A stretch of DNA of 64,000 bases from Paramyrothecium sp. XJ0827 (Eukaryota > Ascomycota > Sordariomycetes > Hypocreales > Stachybotryaceae). The stretch is from NCBI GenBank assembly GCA_020881915.1, contig JAJFPB010000003.1:186001-250000 (forward strand), written 5' to 3'. The notes beneath the pieces were generated by a model, which did not search any database, was not told the DNA's origin, and saw nothing but the letters and a program-made list of their open reading frames with translations. Below, one piece after another: positions 44,946-57,044 of the stretch (position 1 is its first letter; each line of letters opens with the position of its first letter). The translations under genes and the position numbers were made by a program.

Positions 44946-45952
44946 TATTTTCTCTCTTATATCCATATCAATAGGTACAAATTAAACAGATGTTCTGGAG
45001 CGAGGCATACTCTGATCTCGCCATCACCTGTTACGCCGAGGCAACCACTCACTTACCTTTTTTAGAATAGGCGTGTGACGGCCGTTCGTGTTAATCTTTT
45101 GAAGAACTGATCAATTGGGCTGTGTATTAAGGTATATACAGCAGCGATTTAGCTTCTTGACGACGGCCTAAATACATTCCGAGTCATGATGTACTATTGT
45201 GATTTGGTGGAAAGGAAATGCAGTTGCTTAGCTACTCTAGAGTTAATTCAGGGGTTCTTTATTAGTTTTCTATATATATAGAAGGGAGATTCGCTCCTGG
45301 TTTTGCTCAGCAGGCACGAACTTTACATTTTCTTTTCATCAAGTTCAGATTTTGCTTCGATCAAATGATTCCATACCCGCTGATAGGCTGGTAGGTGTGG
45401 TGTTTTGAGTCAAATATTACTATCTATGCTATCTTCAAGACCCCGAGAAATTCACAGAAATGCTCCTCGGACCTCGAGAAACTGGATCGTATACGCCAGC
45501 TGCAAAAGCCCCTACCTTTAAGAATATGGTGTTTGAAGCGCCTGCTTCGCTTGCTCTTGTCTACGCGTCGACTGAGATGTAGGGAATTCCACCGCTCAAG
45601 TATTTATGTACTATCAGGCTCAACGGAAACTCGACCTTGCGATCGTCCAATGCAGGACAGTGTTCTCGGATCTAGTAGCGAAAATACGGGCGCTTCTTGA
45701 CGAGAAGAGCATGAAAAAAAAGCCAGTGGAGAGAAGTTGGCACAGGTTGGCAACGCTCCGATAGTCGCAATCGAATTGTCGTCAAGATTCGCATGTGGGA
45801 GCTCTTATTTGAAGACTTTATCTACAAAACTTCTTACATCACGACACCATGTACGGATCTACGATATCTCAAAGACCTCTCAATTCTACAGGTGATTCAG
45901 ATATTGCGACTACGGCAGATCTGAGCCAAGCGCATTCCTTGGATTTAAGTTC
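44946..45952. other. Intergenic, 1 kb
   Basis: Between the 3' ends of convergent genes. An open plus frame at 45395-45700 has no recognised domain. Confidence 0.4.
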
Positions 45953-47702
45953 CTATATCAATTTGTCTTGAACCCGACCAAGGCTGAGTACCACTGCATC
46001 GCTGTCTGGTCGTGGTATCGAATTACTTTGGGCCTGGATGTCTTCATCCCTTGCATGCCCATGATACTGGCTGAACACTATTTTGCCTGGGCCATCATTA
46101 ATGCTATCGATCCACACAACCCGCCTCAGATTGTCTTTTGCTTCGAACCATGTCCCGCCTAGGTTGTCTCTGACTAGTGGACCAAGTTTTTTCGAAAGCC
46201 AGGTCTGCTCAGGATCATGGAACATAGATATTGCCCCTACCATCAAGGCCCAGGCAAACAGATAGCTCTCTCCAGCTGTGGCAGGCGTGAAGTCTACACA
46301 AACCTGCCGTAGCTGGTCAGCCAGATGCGGGTACTCAAATTTGACGCCAGGGAAACTCCAGAAGACGGTCGTCAAGAAAGCGAGCAGGGATAAACGGAGA
46401 ATTTCTCGAATGATATTGCCATCCTTGAACTTGATCATGAGCAACCGAGATTGGATCGATGTCATGAGCTTTTCGAGATGCACCTCGGGTATGTTTTGAG
46501 CAGAATTATGTGCATTGTTGATGAGCTGTGAGAAGTCTTGCGCATCCTTGAAGACTCCGTACAGCTTTCTTCCCAAGGCGCGTACCACGGAGCGCGAACG
46601 AGAGAAATATGACGGGACCGCTGGTTTGAGCCCAATAAGTTCAGGTGAATTGTCAAACGCCGAGTCGAAAGATACGGCATCTTGGAGAAATGCTGGCTTC
46701 GCGCCCGTGCAGATGCTGTAGACTAAACCAGTTCTCCACGTTTGTTGCCGTCAGCGGCTGTGGCCCCCATTACAAGATACTGAAATTTCAGCGAGGTCGA
46801 GACTCACCGGTATAGCTTGGCTTCAAGCTGAGGCCTGATTGCATAAGATTCTACCCCACCACGCAGGGCAACGATTCGTTTTAGACCCATTATGTGCATG
46901 TGTGCGGAATCTACGTCTCCAAAGCACCCCGAAATCAAGGCAATTGCCATAACAACTGTGGTTGTCGAGTCGGTCAGTGCAGTCCTCGGATCAGCCAGTT
47001 GCTTGTTGAGCTCTTGAATCATCCTGTAGAGGTGGTACTCTGTTTTCTTGCTCTTTTGTCCTGTGACACTATCGAAAAAGAAAGACGTCGTATAAAGAAT
47101 AGAGTGTAGGTATGCCAAGTCAAGCTGGGCCCATTGAAACCAGTATGCGTTGGTGGCATCAATGCGGGAATAGCTTCCGATCGGATACATTGCATCCTTC
47201 AAGTAAGAGAAATCTAGAGAACAGTCTACGTCAGAAAGGAGAGGGGGTCGGCTCTGAAAGCTAAGAGGAAGAGACTTACACGTGCATAGTAGATTACAGG
47301 AACTGCTATCGATTTCTTCGGCAAACTTGACGAAAGTGAAAACGTTGGCGGTACTGGGGGCCAGGGCTTGAGCTCGAACTAAGGGATTTACATCAGAGTT
47401 GAACTCTTGTCGTGTCTGACCTTCATCTGTCTCTTCGCAAGAGTTTTCGAGTCCTCCGGTAAGCTGCTGGGGAGCTTCGACAGTGGCATGGTGGTTCGGT
47501 CTACTGAGAATGGCTGGTGGACGAGTGTTTCTCCCGCGCATGACATGACTCCGTATGAGCTTGCGGTCTCCAGCAGCCGGTTGTCCATGAGCACTAGTGG
47601 TCACAAAAACGAAACCCTTGCTCCCTAGAGCTCTGTCAGTGCTATCAATTTGGAACACCTAAGATGGGTACCTTTGGGCGGGGGCAATGTTGACGCAGGC
47701 AT
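45953..47702 (-). CDS. Fungal transcription-factor-domain protein lacking a DNA-binding domain
   Basis: Exons: 47702-47672, 47624-47280, 47213-46808 and 46715-45953; GT-AG introns, frame exact, 514 aa. The start MPASTLPPPKGSKGFVFVTT runs straight into the KLIRSHVMRGRNTR segment that usually follows a Zn2Cys6 cluster in a common ascomycete family (PF11951-like). No CxxC cluster exists upstream. The body continues with YFSYLKDAMYPIGSY, WAQLDLAYLHSILYTTSFF, EYHLYRMIQELNKQLADP, and HIMGLKRIVALRGGVES, the LEGLxxLVxLRGG-like helix typical of these proteins. The C-terminal half is helical (EILRLSLLAFLTTVFWSFP). Many fungal genomes hold such versions without DNA-binding domain; they may act as co-regulators or be non-DNA-binding homologues. 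Target unknown. Confidence 0.85.
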
Positions 47703-48630
47703 TATGGGCAGCCCTCCAGCATCCGCCTTGGGACCAATCGAACGAAATGAAAGGAAAGCCTAGACCTCTGGAAGCTGCCGGGTGCGTGTTCCGAACGCGT
47801 CTCGAGCGTGTCCCTGGCCGTAAAATGTGGTTCGTGCTTAAGCAGCAGCATAAATCGAGTAAGGAAGAGTTCGTAAGGATGGGAAGTGGTCCGGATTAGG
47901 GAAACAGTTGAAGCAGCTGACAAAACCTGGGGGGTTTGATCTCGGAGATAAGGGCGGTGAAAAAGAGCCCCAGTCTTGGAACAACGCTAAAATCTGGATT
48001 GTTTCCCTTTTATGGTCTAGTGTAAACCCTATTCCATCATGGGTTTCGGCAGCTCTCCGAGCCTCTCTCGATCTTCTCAGACTACATCGGGATCATTTTC
48101 ACGCTGTTCATACAGTTGATCAAGCTTCATCGATCGGGCCTCTTCATAAGCCGCTCTTGCATATTATTGTAAGATGTGTTATGGGACTGGCAATCGCGAC
48201 TGGGGCTGTCTTAGGGTGGAATGGTTCGCTAGCTGAACGACCCTCACGGGTGCTCAGGTGATAGGTAACCTCGCTTCTTAGAAAGGCTTTGCGTTGTAGA
48301 TATCAAATGGAGTGCATATGTACCACAGAGATAATCTGGGGTGGGTCTAGTAAATGAGTTCCAGAAACAGAATCGTTTTGTTACCCGATCCGACATCCGT
48401 TGATACAACCATAGGGTCAGTATATCAGAAATAGGGTCAGTGTTTCTATCGTTTTCGGGGCCCCGGCATTGAAAAAGGATTGAGGGGAGAATGTTGAAGC
48501 TCATTGAGAGCATTGTGATTGGCATTATCGTAGTTACATCTGAAAAGAGTGGAGGGTCTTCGTTCCAATTATGTGAGACTAAGAGCGAGTGTGCACGCAA
48601 GTCTTTGCCCTTCACTCTTTATAAAGTACT
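47703..48630. other. Intergenic, 0.9 kb
   Basis: Upstream of the regulator and downstream of the SDR. Open frames (47908-48261, 48244-48615) show no known domain. Confidence 0.4.
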
Positions 48631-49579
48631 TCAGAACGACATATTCGAAGATTTCTCCGCCCATTGGTCCAATAGCTCTAGCGTATCCTTGCACTTCTTC
48701 CGAATCGTGTGAAGAGCGTCATGGCCCAAGGCCAAGCTGACGGGTAAGTCTCCATCGGCCGTTTGAGACTTGACCACATCGAGGATGCGGGCCACACCCT
48801 TGGCAGGATCGCCGGGTTGTTTCTGATGGATCCCTTTGACCTGTGGGTACAGGCCATCTACGAGAGGTTTGTAATCATCAATGTTGGTATCGATGTAGAC
48901 TGCGTTCTTCGCGTTGAGGAATTCAGTTCGGAAGTATCCGGGCTCAACAAGGAGCGTCCTTATTCCGAGTGGCTTCGTTTCCAAGTTCAAGCTCTCGACC
49001 GCGGCTTGAGTAACAAGTCAGCCCATTGTTGCCTGAGCGTCAGAAATGGTGGAGTGGAACCAACCTCGAAGGGCCGCCTTGGAGCTGCAATATGCCCCCA
49101 ATGCCGGTAGCCCACCCCAGGCCGCGATCGACCCCATAAACACAAAGCTCCCAGCTTTTCTCGACCGAAAGTGTGGTAGGAAAGCCCGTGCAACCCCAAG
49201 AGGGCCAAATACATGAGTTTGGTAAACTCTTGTCCAATTCTCAAGACTAGTGACAATTAGACCTCTTCATGTGCTTGAACATTGGTTTATCCTACCTGTC
49301 ATCCTCAATGGTGCTGAAGTGTGGATATCCGGCATTATTCACCACAACATCCACACCACCGTAGATACCAATTGCCGCCTCCGCCAGTTGGTTGAAGTCA
49401 GACTGCGTGGCGTTCAGGTCAAGCTTGAGAATCGATGCTCCCGCCCTATGGAAATGTTCAATGCTGGTAGGGTTGCGCGCGGTAGCAATAACCTTGTCTC
49501 CTCCAGCCAGAATTGCCTTCACAAATTCAGCACCAAACCCGGTGGAAGCTCCAGTAATCAGCCAAACGAGGGGTGCCAT
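48631..49579 (-). CDS. Short-chain dehydrogenase/reductase (classical SDR)
   Basis: Exons: 49579-49296, 49246-49065 and 49004-48631; GT-AG introns, frame exact, 279 aa. The cofactor motif is TGASTGFG at residues 9-16, right after the start MAPLVWLI. NNAG follows in VVVNNAGYPHF. The catalytic set is S134 (MGSIAAWGG), Y147 and K151 (AYCSSK). The ending RTLLVEPGYFRTEFL is the typical PG motif. An Arg after the second strand (ATARNP) hints at NADP(H). The substrate cannot be told. Length is normal and all active-site residues are present. It is transcribed away from a second SDR that begins 1 kb to the right. Confidence 0.92.
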
Positions 49580-50639
49580 TTTGTAAGAGTGATGGTGCAA
49601 GCTTGGGAGAGTATAGATCTTAAAAGCAGGTCGGTATATGGATTTCAAAGGCCTGAGTTCCAATGACTGTTGGCAATTTGACGAACCTGTCCTCATTTAC
49701 AACGAGCCGTGCCCTTTATACCCCAGATGCACAATGCAAATCTTGTGAAAGGAGCTTATAAATCAGGAGGTCAACATGGTCTAATATTCCAACGTACATT
49801 CTGCACCACGCTCTAAGAGTAGGCCTTGGTTCCTCCACAAATGTCACCTGCATTGCTGCAGATTTGGGCTAGCAAATCCGGCCAGGAAAATGTGAAAGAT
49901 GGACACGGCGGGGTGGTTGTAATGTTACGTCAAACAAGCAGTACAATGTCAAAGATACGGAAGACAGTCCCCGGGCTTGCACCTTTCCTTCACATTTTTT
50001 GCAGCATGGAGATTAATGCGTACTTGGGAGATTACGGCTAGCGAGACGGTGATGTGAGTGGGTTGATGTGAGTGGGTTGATGTGCCTTCGCTCTATCACG
50101 GAGCTAACGGAGTCTAAACAGTGCCGAGAACAACGCAACGCAGTGGACTCGTGTAATGCTCCACCCCACCATGCTGGACTAGGACTGACAGACGACTCAT
50201 GTATCTAGGGTCAACGATGCATATGAAATTGAGCTTATGAATCCGGGATGGGTCCATGAACCGCGCTGTGCTCTGGCGCTGTGCTCTGGCTCCACACCTG
50301 GAACCACGAAGCGGCCCTTCAGACAGTCTATTAGCTCTTCAAACCGGTCGGCGTGATTTTGACGTACGCAAAGGGTTCTCACAAGATTTGTAAGCGTGCC
50401 TGAATATGCTGCTTCATTCGTGTTCACTCCACTCGTCTCGCTGTAGATGGTGTAAGTCTGCCCAGCTAGCTCACCGCTCATACTGTTCTGCTCAGAACCT
50501 AGCACATCCAAGAGTGGTATAAAACGACGTGTTTCCTCTCCAAAGCTCACAGCCGGGCACCCTTAACATTCTATTACAACGTGTTCCTCATCCGATATAA
50601 CCAGTTTCCGCAAGAAAACTACCACTACCATCCATCGCA
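49580..50639. promoter_or_regulatory. Shared upstream region of two divergent SDR genes, with small tandem duplications
   Basis: About 1 kb. It contains a 14 bp tandem repeat near 50048-50082 (GATGTGAGTGGGTT twice plus a part) and a 13 bp tandem duplication near 50265-50292 (GCTGTGCTCTGGC twice). A minus-strand open frame at 50197-50550 lacks an ATG at its head and has no known domain, so it is not called as a gene. Confidence 0.4.
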
Positions 50640-51659
50640 ATGTCTAGATACGCCGAATCCCACATTAGTACCCAAGGTCCTGGAGATTCGCGGCCTACCG
50701 CGCTTCAAGTCGTTGAGGATGAAGGCCTGCTTGGCAAGCTTTCCGGCAAGGTGGTCCTCGTGACTGGTGCGAACTCTGGTATTGGTCTCGAAACTGCGCG
50801 AGCCATTCATGCCACTGGTGCGACGCTTTACCTCACTGCCAGGGACTCCGCCAAAGCCCAGCAAGCCGTCAAAAACATCAAGAACGGACCCGGCCCCACG
50901 TCTGACGCGCCTATTCACGCTATAGAGTTGCGTTTAGATTCTTTCACCTCGGTACGAGAAGCGGCCAAGGCATTCCAGAGCAAAAGTGATAAGCTTAACC
51001 TACTCATTCTCAACGCCGGCGTAATGGCCACACCCGAGGGGAAGACCGAAGACGGCTTTGAGACTCAGTTTGGCACCAATCACCTGGGTCACTTCCTCCT
51101 CTTCCAACTGTTGAAGCCAAACCTGATTGCGGCCTCCACGCCACAGTTCCAGTCGCGGGTCATCTCTGTGGCTTCCTCAGCCCACCGTTATGGCAAAGTC
51201 CGTCTTGAAGATTTCAACTTTGAAAAGGACCCCTATGAGCCTTGGGCTGCCTATGGACAATCCAAAACCGCCAACATCCAATTCGCGAATGAGATCGAAA
51301 GGCGGTACGCGCCTAAAGGACTGCATGCCCTCTCGCTGCACCCGGGTATCATTCAGACCAATCTCTCACGGTTCCTCAGTCAGGAGGTCTTGGAGTCGTT
51401 GGCGAAGAATGAATCGCTGTACAAGAGCATGAAGAGCACTCCCCAAGGAGCGGCCACGACCATTTATGCTGCGCTAAGTAAGGAATGGGAAGGGCGGGGC
51501 GGCAAGTACCTCAGCAACCTCCTCGAGGAGGGACCGGCGAGTACTGAGGGAGACTGGCTACAGAGCGAAGTTGGGTACGCTCCCTGGATCTACGACGAGG
51601 AGACTGCAATCAGACTCTGGGAAGAATCAAACAAGTTAGTAGGCATTGATGCCGAGTGA
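50640..51659 (+). CDS. Short-chain dehydrogenase, retinol-dehydrogenase/WWOX-like
   Basis: Intronless, 339 aa from ATG 50640. Cofactor motif TGANSGIG at 42-49, NAG at 125-127 (LILNAGVMA), DGFETQFGTNHLGHF at about 138-152, serine region SVASSAHRYG, catalytic Y205 and K209 (AAYGQSK), and HPGIIQTNLSR after the active site. These are the hallmarks of the RDH11-14/WWOX-like branch, common in fungi; the C-terminal part (YLSNLLEEGPAS) is typical too. No membrane anchor. The substrate is unknown. Complete, with normal length for the family. Confidence 0.93.
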   Translation: MSRYAESHISTQGPGDSRPTALQVVEDEGLLGKLSGKVVLVTGANSGIGLETARAIHATGATLYLTARDSAKAQQAVKNIKNGPGPTSDAPIHAIELRLDSFTSVREAAKAFQSKSDKLNLLILNAGVMATPEGKTEDGFETQFGTNHLGHFLLFQLLKPNLIAASTPQFQSRVISVASSAHRYGKVRLEDFNFEKDPYEPWAAYGQSKTANIQFANEIERRYAPKGLHALSLHPGIIQTNLSRFLSQEVLESLAKNESLYKSMKSTPQGAATTIYAALSKEWEGRGGKYLSNLLEEGPASTEGDWLQSEVGYAPWIYDEETAIRLWEESNKLVGIDAE

Positions 51660-52829
51660 TACGGCCCGGTCTCACAGGTGGGACGTGTGCCACTTGGTAG
51701 TGGTTGCTACAGGTGTAGGCTGCGACTGTGAAATGAACACTCTAAACAGTTAGCTCTAGACAGTTAGTGATGTTGTTCTCATCAATACAGGGAATTTTTA
51801 AAGGATGTGCAATTGGTTTATACCTAGACAGGACTTCATAACGCAAGCCATAGTCCAACGACGCTGTAGTCAAAGCCAGGCCTCCCAACGAAAATGGAGC
51901 AACAGCCAGCGAGACACGGCATGTTCAACGAGACTCGGGATAATTTGGTTTCATTTCAATACTCAACAAGCTGCCTCATAGGTCCTTTTGTATCGACTAA
52001 ATAGCTAGAGTGATCTTCATTCAAGCCCTGAAGGACGGTATGTAACGGTAACACGTTTCCATGAGCACCAGTTGAACGTGACTTGTATCTGAACTAGTGA
52101 GGCAAAATCCAAGGACAAGAATTATGCCGTTTCTATGTTTCAGGGTTCAACTCTAAAAGCAACTAACTGTCGAGTCTACCACGTCTTGCTTTTTCCAACT
52201 TCGATCAAGTAAGTGTCTTCGGCATCAACAGGGACTTAGTCAAGCAACCCTCTGCGAATTTGACCCCATCGTAGTGAGGGTGTCAATCTTCCCAATTGAC
52301 GATGCATCAATGCGAGTACAACTTTCAATCCAGAGTAGAAGCTCCTCAAATCCTTATATTCACTCACAGTCTTGCTCTAAGCGGGGTCACACTTACACCT
52401 CCCGCCTTTCTTTAATTTGAAGCATTTTACAGGAAGATCATGCTATTCAAATTTCAGATTTCAATGTGCCTTCTTATTCGTAGAACTCAGATACGGAACA
52501 TATCTAGCGTCATTGATCAACGTGGTGGTTAGTAAAAGATTCGCGAATTCTACTGCACGCCTGGACGATTAGAGACGCAGGTCACCTCGTAATCAAAGTG
52601 CTCGTACTGCATATTTGGAGCACATGAGAATCAGTGGGAACTTTAATCTGCTTAAGATAGTCAATGGCCAATTTCAAAGATGTCCTATACAGAGTTGATA
52701 CGGTTGTTTATCTCGAGATTCTAAAATCTGTAGATCACTCATCTTGCGGACTATCTCTAGTCACGCAAAGACATAATCCATAAATTCACCAAAAGATCCA
52801 CTCTTCTTTCTGCGTCTTGGTTTCCTGGT
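51660..52829. other. Intergenic, 1.2 kb
   Basis: No coding content recognised between convergent genes. Confidence 0.45.
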
Positions 52830-53587
52830 TCAATTTTCTCGATACTTGAAGTATATGTACGAAAAGATTCGAAACTGTGAGTGGGGAAAGGCATGCGTCT
52901 GCCTCACTATTTTGTCTCGTGACGGGTTTTCGACTGTATAGGTCTTGACACCTGTGGCAGCTTCATTCTTGCAGGCGACCCGTGCTTGGTGAGTTTCCTG
53001 CGCTCCGGCAATCTTGGTCTCATAAGCCTGGGAGATTTCGATAACTTTGTCAGCGTTATGTCGGTCTCTTGAGCTGCACATGATTCTACGAGCTTCTTCC
53101 GTGGCGATTCGAGTTTGAGAGCTGATCGAGTATCCAGGCCAGGTTTGATGGCCATCATGGCTTTGAGGTCTCGTCTAGCCTGTTCAATTTCGTGGTTGAT
53201 CCTCGCCATTATTTGACTTATCTCATGCTCATGTGCTTGTTCTCGAGCAGTGTTGGACTCTGTTCGCAGTAACTCTTGTAGTATTCTCTCTTCCTTCTGT
53301 AGTGCTTCTTCAAACATTACTATGGACCGCCGCGCCTTGGCTTTTTCTACTTGTTTCTGTGACCTCGCGATCCCTGTAGGTAAATGCATGCCAGCAGTCG
53401 TTGAGTCAAGACTTCTCTTTTTCAATTGAATCGTCTTGCTAAGCTTAGCCACAGTATCATAAGACATGTGATACTCTAGTCTAAGTATGGGCGCTGTCTT
53501 ATGGCCGTCTTTCTTGAAGGTTTCGTATTTTCTCGTCATTATCATAATATCTGCCGAAGGAATGCAAAATTTCTGGGGAGTAAGCAT
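52830..53587 (-). CDS. Coiled-coil protein of unknown function with possible frame switch
   Basis: From ATG 53587 (MLTPQKFCIPSADIMIMTRK) a frame runs 226 codons. The middle is a strong predicted coiled coil: SIVMFEEALQKEERILQELL and HEHEISQIMARINHEIEQAR. After about 53125 the open frame becomes basic and odd (RPRLPERRKLTKHG). The adjacent frame instead carries a more protein-like continuation (IATEEARRIMCSSRDRHNAD, VIEISQAYETKIAG), ending at 52830. A one-base change near 53125 may have shifted the frame; otherwise the protein ends at 52907. No known domain, no signal peptide. I do not recognise the gene. Confidence 0.45.
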
Positions 53588-55348
53588 GGTCAGGATGCTG
53601 CTATACTGCGTCGCTGGTTGGGGTTCTTGACTTACGTCGGCAAATTAATCATTCAATCTTTACGGCATGCAAGGCAATTTTGCATCTGATCTGAGATGGG
53701 AAATGAGGAAACTTTTGATGTGATGAAATGAAGTCAACCCATCTTTGCCGTATAGGATGCTTATTGAATTGTTGATACTCCAGTCGAATAGCCAGAGGGG
53801 GCATCTCACACGAGAATCGGCACGATCTTATAGTAATCAAGCGGCTCCCATGTAATCGTAAAATTGCCTCGTTGAGGGATCAAACCCTTGAAATACATAA
53901 CCAATCATAGCGAGCTGGTCAGCAATACGAAAGGAGCCGCGTAAGCTTTCCAGAATCGTGATTTTCCACATAAAGTGGGTCTACATTAAGAGCTACGCTC
54001 TATCGAGACAGACTCGGTTTTTAATACATTGTATGAGTGCTTCGCATGGCGAAAGTGTTTATTTACTTCCGTGGAAGAAACCTTTGGTCCAATAAACTTA
54101 AGTCTATTAGATACATCCAGTGGCGAGCCCTCTGAACTGATGTGATGTATCTAGCAAGCTGGGGTAACAGGGAAATAATCCTAGTAACCGCAATACGGGA
54201 AATGCTAAGTGAACTCGAAGTTCTAGGTTAATGGTTACGTTCTCCTGCCCAAGTCTAAGATAATGTCATTTTCAAATGACCTTGTAGATGTGTTTTCTTG
54301 GTTCATAGTCCGATTTGAGTTCTGGCTCAAGGCTATAGTGACATAGTCGACTTGTCTGCTTCATGGCCAAGCTTACTGATATACTTACTAGGCTGGATTA
54401 AAGACCCCCAATAGGACATCTTTTTGCTAGGGTGACTTAATGGGGTTTCCATTTCAATGGCATTTGGACACGGTCCAACGTTAAAATGTTCATGGCTTCA
54501 TTAACACTAATTATTCCTCTCAAGTGCTGAGTATGTCGTACCTCTTCATATGACCATTTCACTTGCATATAAATCCTCAGTCTTTTAAGAGATGTAAGTA
54601 CCATGATACGTATAGCACCTGAAACAACGCAAATTACTGCTTGGTCTCGGCAAGAAGGGGCCCTAGTCATGAAAACCATCCCATATGTCTAAAATCATCC
54701 GCCCACTACGTATTATGAACACATGACCATGGTTGCTAGCTTTTGAATGGCAGTCTATGCAGTCCACCATGAGTGAGCAACACGCTGCATCGCCAAAGTG
54801 TGCCAACTACCATACTTCTCCATGGGTTTACTGAAATTGCGAATCCCAGCGACCTACTGCCTACCCTACACTTGTGAAGCAGACAAAGGCAGGCATCATG
54901 AATAAATTGTGGAAGAACAAGAATCAATACTGAATTATCCTAGATGCTAGATGCCACTTAGCAACTAGTCCAGTCGAACTAAAAGGGTTGGTACTCAGGC
55001 AATAAGCTGCATGAAATAAGAGGGATAACAATTATGTGAAGACTGTTGCGAATCATCCGCCCATGGGACGGGCAAACAATGAACCAACTCTGAAAATTCT
55101 CATCTTGACGTCTTTAGCTTCGCTCTTTTAACACTAGACAATCCGGTGGACCCGCACGGCTTTGCTTCTTTGAATCATGCCGCAACGTATTAATTGCAAG
55201 TGTTACTTGACCACTGTAATATCATGGCCGCAAGTATGCAGCATGTTATGTTGCTGAATATTGCCAACACTGTGCTAGAACAAAGTTGAGAAAGGAATGA
55301 AAGAATCATAGGAACACGACAGGTATTACTAATAGCGTTTGAGCCGTT
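53588..55348. other. Gene-poor 1.8 kb
   Basis: No confident gene. A minus frame at 53649-53840 (LEYQQFNKHPIRQRWVDFIS) is protein-like but isolated. AT-leaning sequence with short open frames only. Confidence 0.4.
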
Positions 55349-57044
55349 CTATTTTACTAAGTGCTGATCCATTTGTTGCCAAAGCTGAATCAATTCTTTT
55401 TGGAATATATGTGCAACAGCAAATCTCTGACCCACCAGTCCAAGCAATGTCAGTATACGGTCCCTTTGCCACGGTTTGCGAGATCTTGCACCAGCTATCC
55501 GTAGTGGAAAGAGGAATAAGAGAGCTGATAGTGATGTTTTCCTCAAAGCCAAATCTGTGAGCGAAAGAATCGCAAACAAATGCTTCTGCACGACATCCTC
55601 GGAGATGGTTGGCACCAAAATCCCCCAATCATTCCAATATACGATGTCGTAGTCGAAAACCCCTGACAGATAGATGCCCATCGCCTCGACAAACACATTT
55701 GATAGGAGAAAATCAAGAGAGAATCTGGGTCCCTTCAAGGATTTGCATGCGTTCTCGAAATGTTCATAGGGTTGATGGAAAGCTTCTTTCCAAAGCTTAA
55801 GCATGTTTCGAAGAAAGAAACCCTCCTCCGCAATATCCACGGCATGAGCGGGAAGGCTCTTTGTGTTAAGGCTTCGGGTGGAACCTATAATTTCCTCGGC
55901 ACTTTGAGTTGTAAGTAAGGCATCCATTCTAAGGTTGACTCGTTCTACGCGTTTCACGTGTCATAGGACATACCGCAATCGAAGCTTGGAGCATTTCACA
56001 ATGATGAGCACAATGCCGTCCAGTGCACGTCCGGGGGAGAATTTAGTGTCGGGATGCCAATTGCTGAGCAGATCCTCCCATTCAGGTAGCGAAAGAAAAG
56101 TAGGTTCGGTCAGCAAGAGTGCCCGTGCGATTTCGAATAATCGAGCGTGTTGAAAGAAAGAGCTACCAAGCGTGTCGTGACAAACTGTTGGTCCACTGGC
56201 TTGGAGTGCCTGAGCAGTCCCGTGTACCATGTGCTTCAACCAACCGTCGCCCGTTTCATCTGACATGAGCTTCTTGTTCTTAGCCATGTTGCATTCCACG
56301 AACTAGCGAAGTGATGGTGCAAAGTACTTGGGGGAACGAAGCATGAAGAGTGGAGCATGGAAATGAACGTCTTACCTCAAATAACCCAAGAAGCATTGTT
56401 GTCCACATGACATGTAGTGGCGATGGATAGCAATTGTGGGCCATTGCATCTCGTAGAGCAGTTATTGAGCTTGAGTATGCTTGTAGTGCAGTGTACTTGT
56501 CTTGTCGGTGACGAGACTGATCCTGCAGGTGCAGAATGCTGGACTGTAATGCTCCCACTGCTGTAGCAGCATGAACCAGAAACTGACCGGCCTCGCCTCC
56601 TATTAGCTTCCCAATGTCGACACCATAGTCCATGACACCAGTCGCGAAAGTGTTCTGTTGTACAAACACACTGAAGAAGTAAAAGTACCGGCTCGTAAGA
56701 GAAGAAGAATCTAGGGCACGCCGTGGTCGTGGTTGAGTACGCATGCCATAGGTGAGGGATTTGCATTTTTTCGAGAAATTGGCTGGGGTTTTGTTATTCG
56801 CTTGGTCTAGTTGTATTACAGACCGGCTCTGTATAGCAGAAGTGTAGATGCAGTCGAGGGATCGCCGGGAACAGTTGCCGCATGGTTGGGTGCCAGTACA
56901 CTCAAGTCATTCAGGTCAGTCTCAAAATGTTGGAGAGCATTTGCAAAATGAAGCAGGCTAGTAATAGAATACCTTCAAGTGACTAGCGGAGCAGGCGGAG
57001 CAGCGAGACCGCTTGGTGCGGCTGTCGAATGGCCCAAGCGACAT
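55349..57044 (-). CDS. Zn2Cys6 transcription factor (PF11951-like)
   Basis: Proposed exons: 57044-56973, 56900-56824, 56782-56741, 56670-56376, 56302-55974 and 55928-55349; frame exact, 464 aa. The zinc cluster is split by the first intron: C15, C18, C25, C31, C34 and C41 (CSACSASHLK | CTGTQPCGNCSRRSLDC), exactly C-x2-C-x6-C-x5-C-x2-C-x6-C. The regulatory domain follows: IGKLIGGEAGQFLVHAATAV, QDKYTALQAYSSSITALRDA, LLGLFEFVECNMAKNK, QALQASGP, and SSFFQHARLFEIARALLLTE. The third and fourth exon borders (near 56740/56670) are less certain; another frame across that intron also looks protein-like (SRYFYFFSVF). Target genes unknown. Probably functional. Confidence 0.8.

Noticed and set aside
50197..50550. 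117-codon minus-strand frame upstream of the SDR
   Set aside because: No ATG at its head, no domain, and it spans a tandem duplication in a promoter region.
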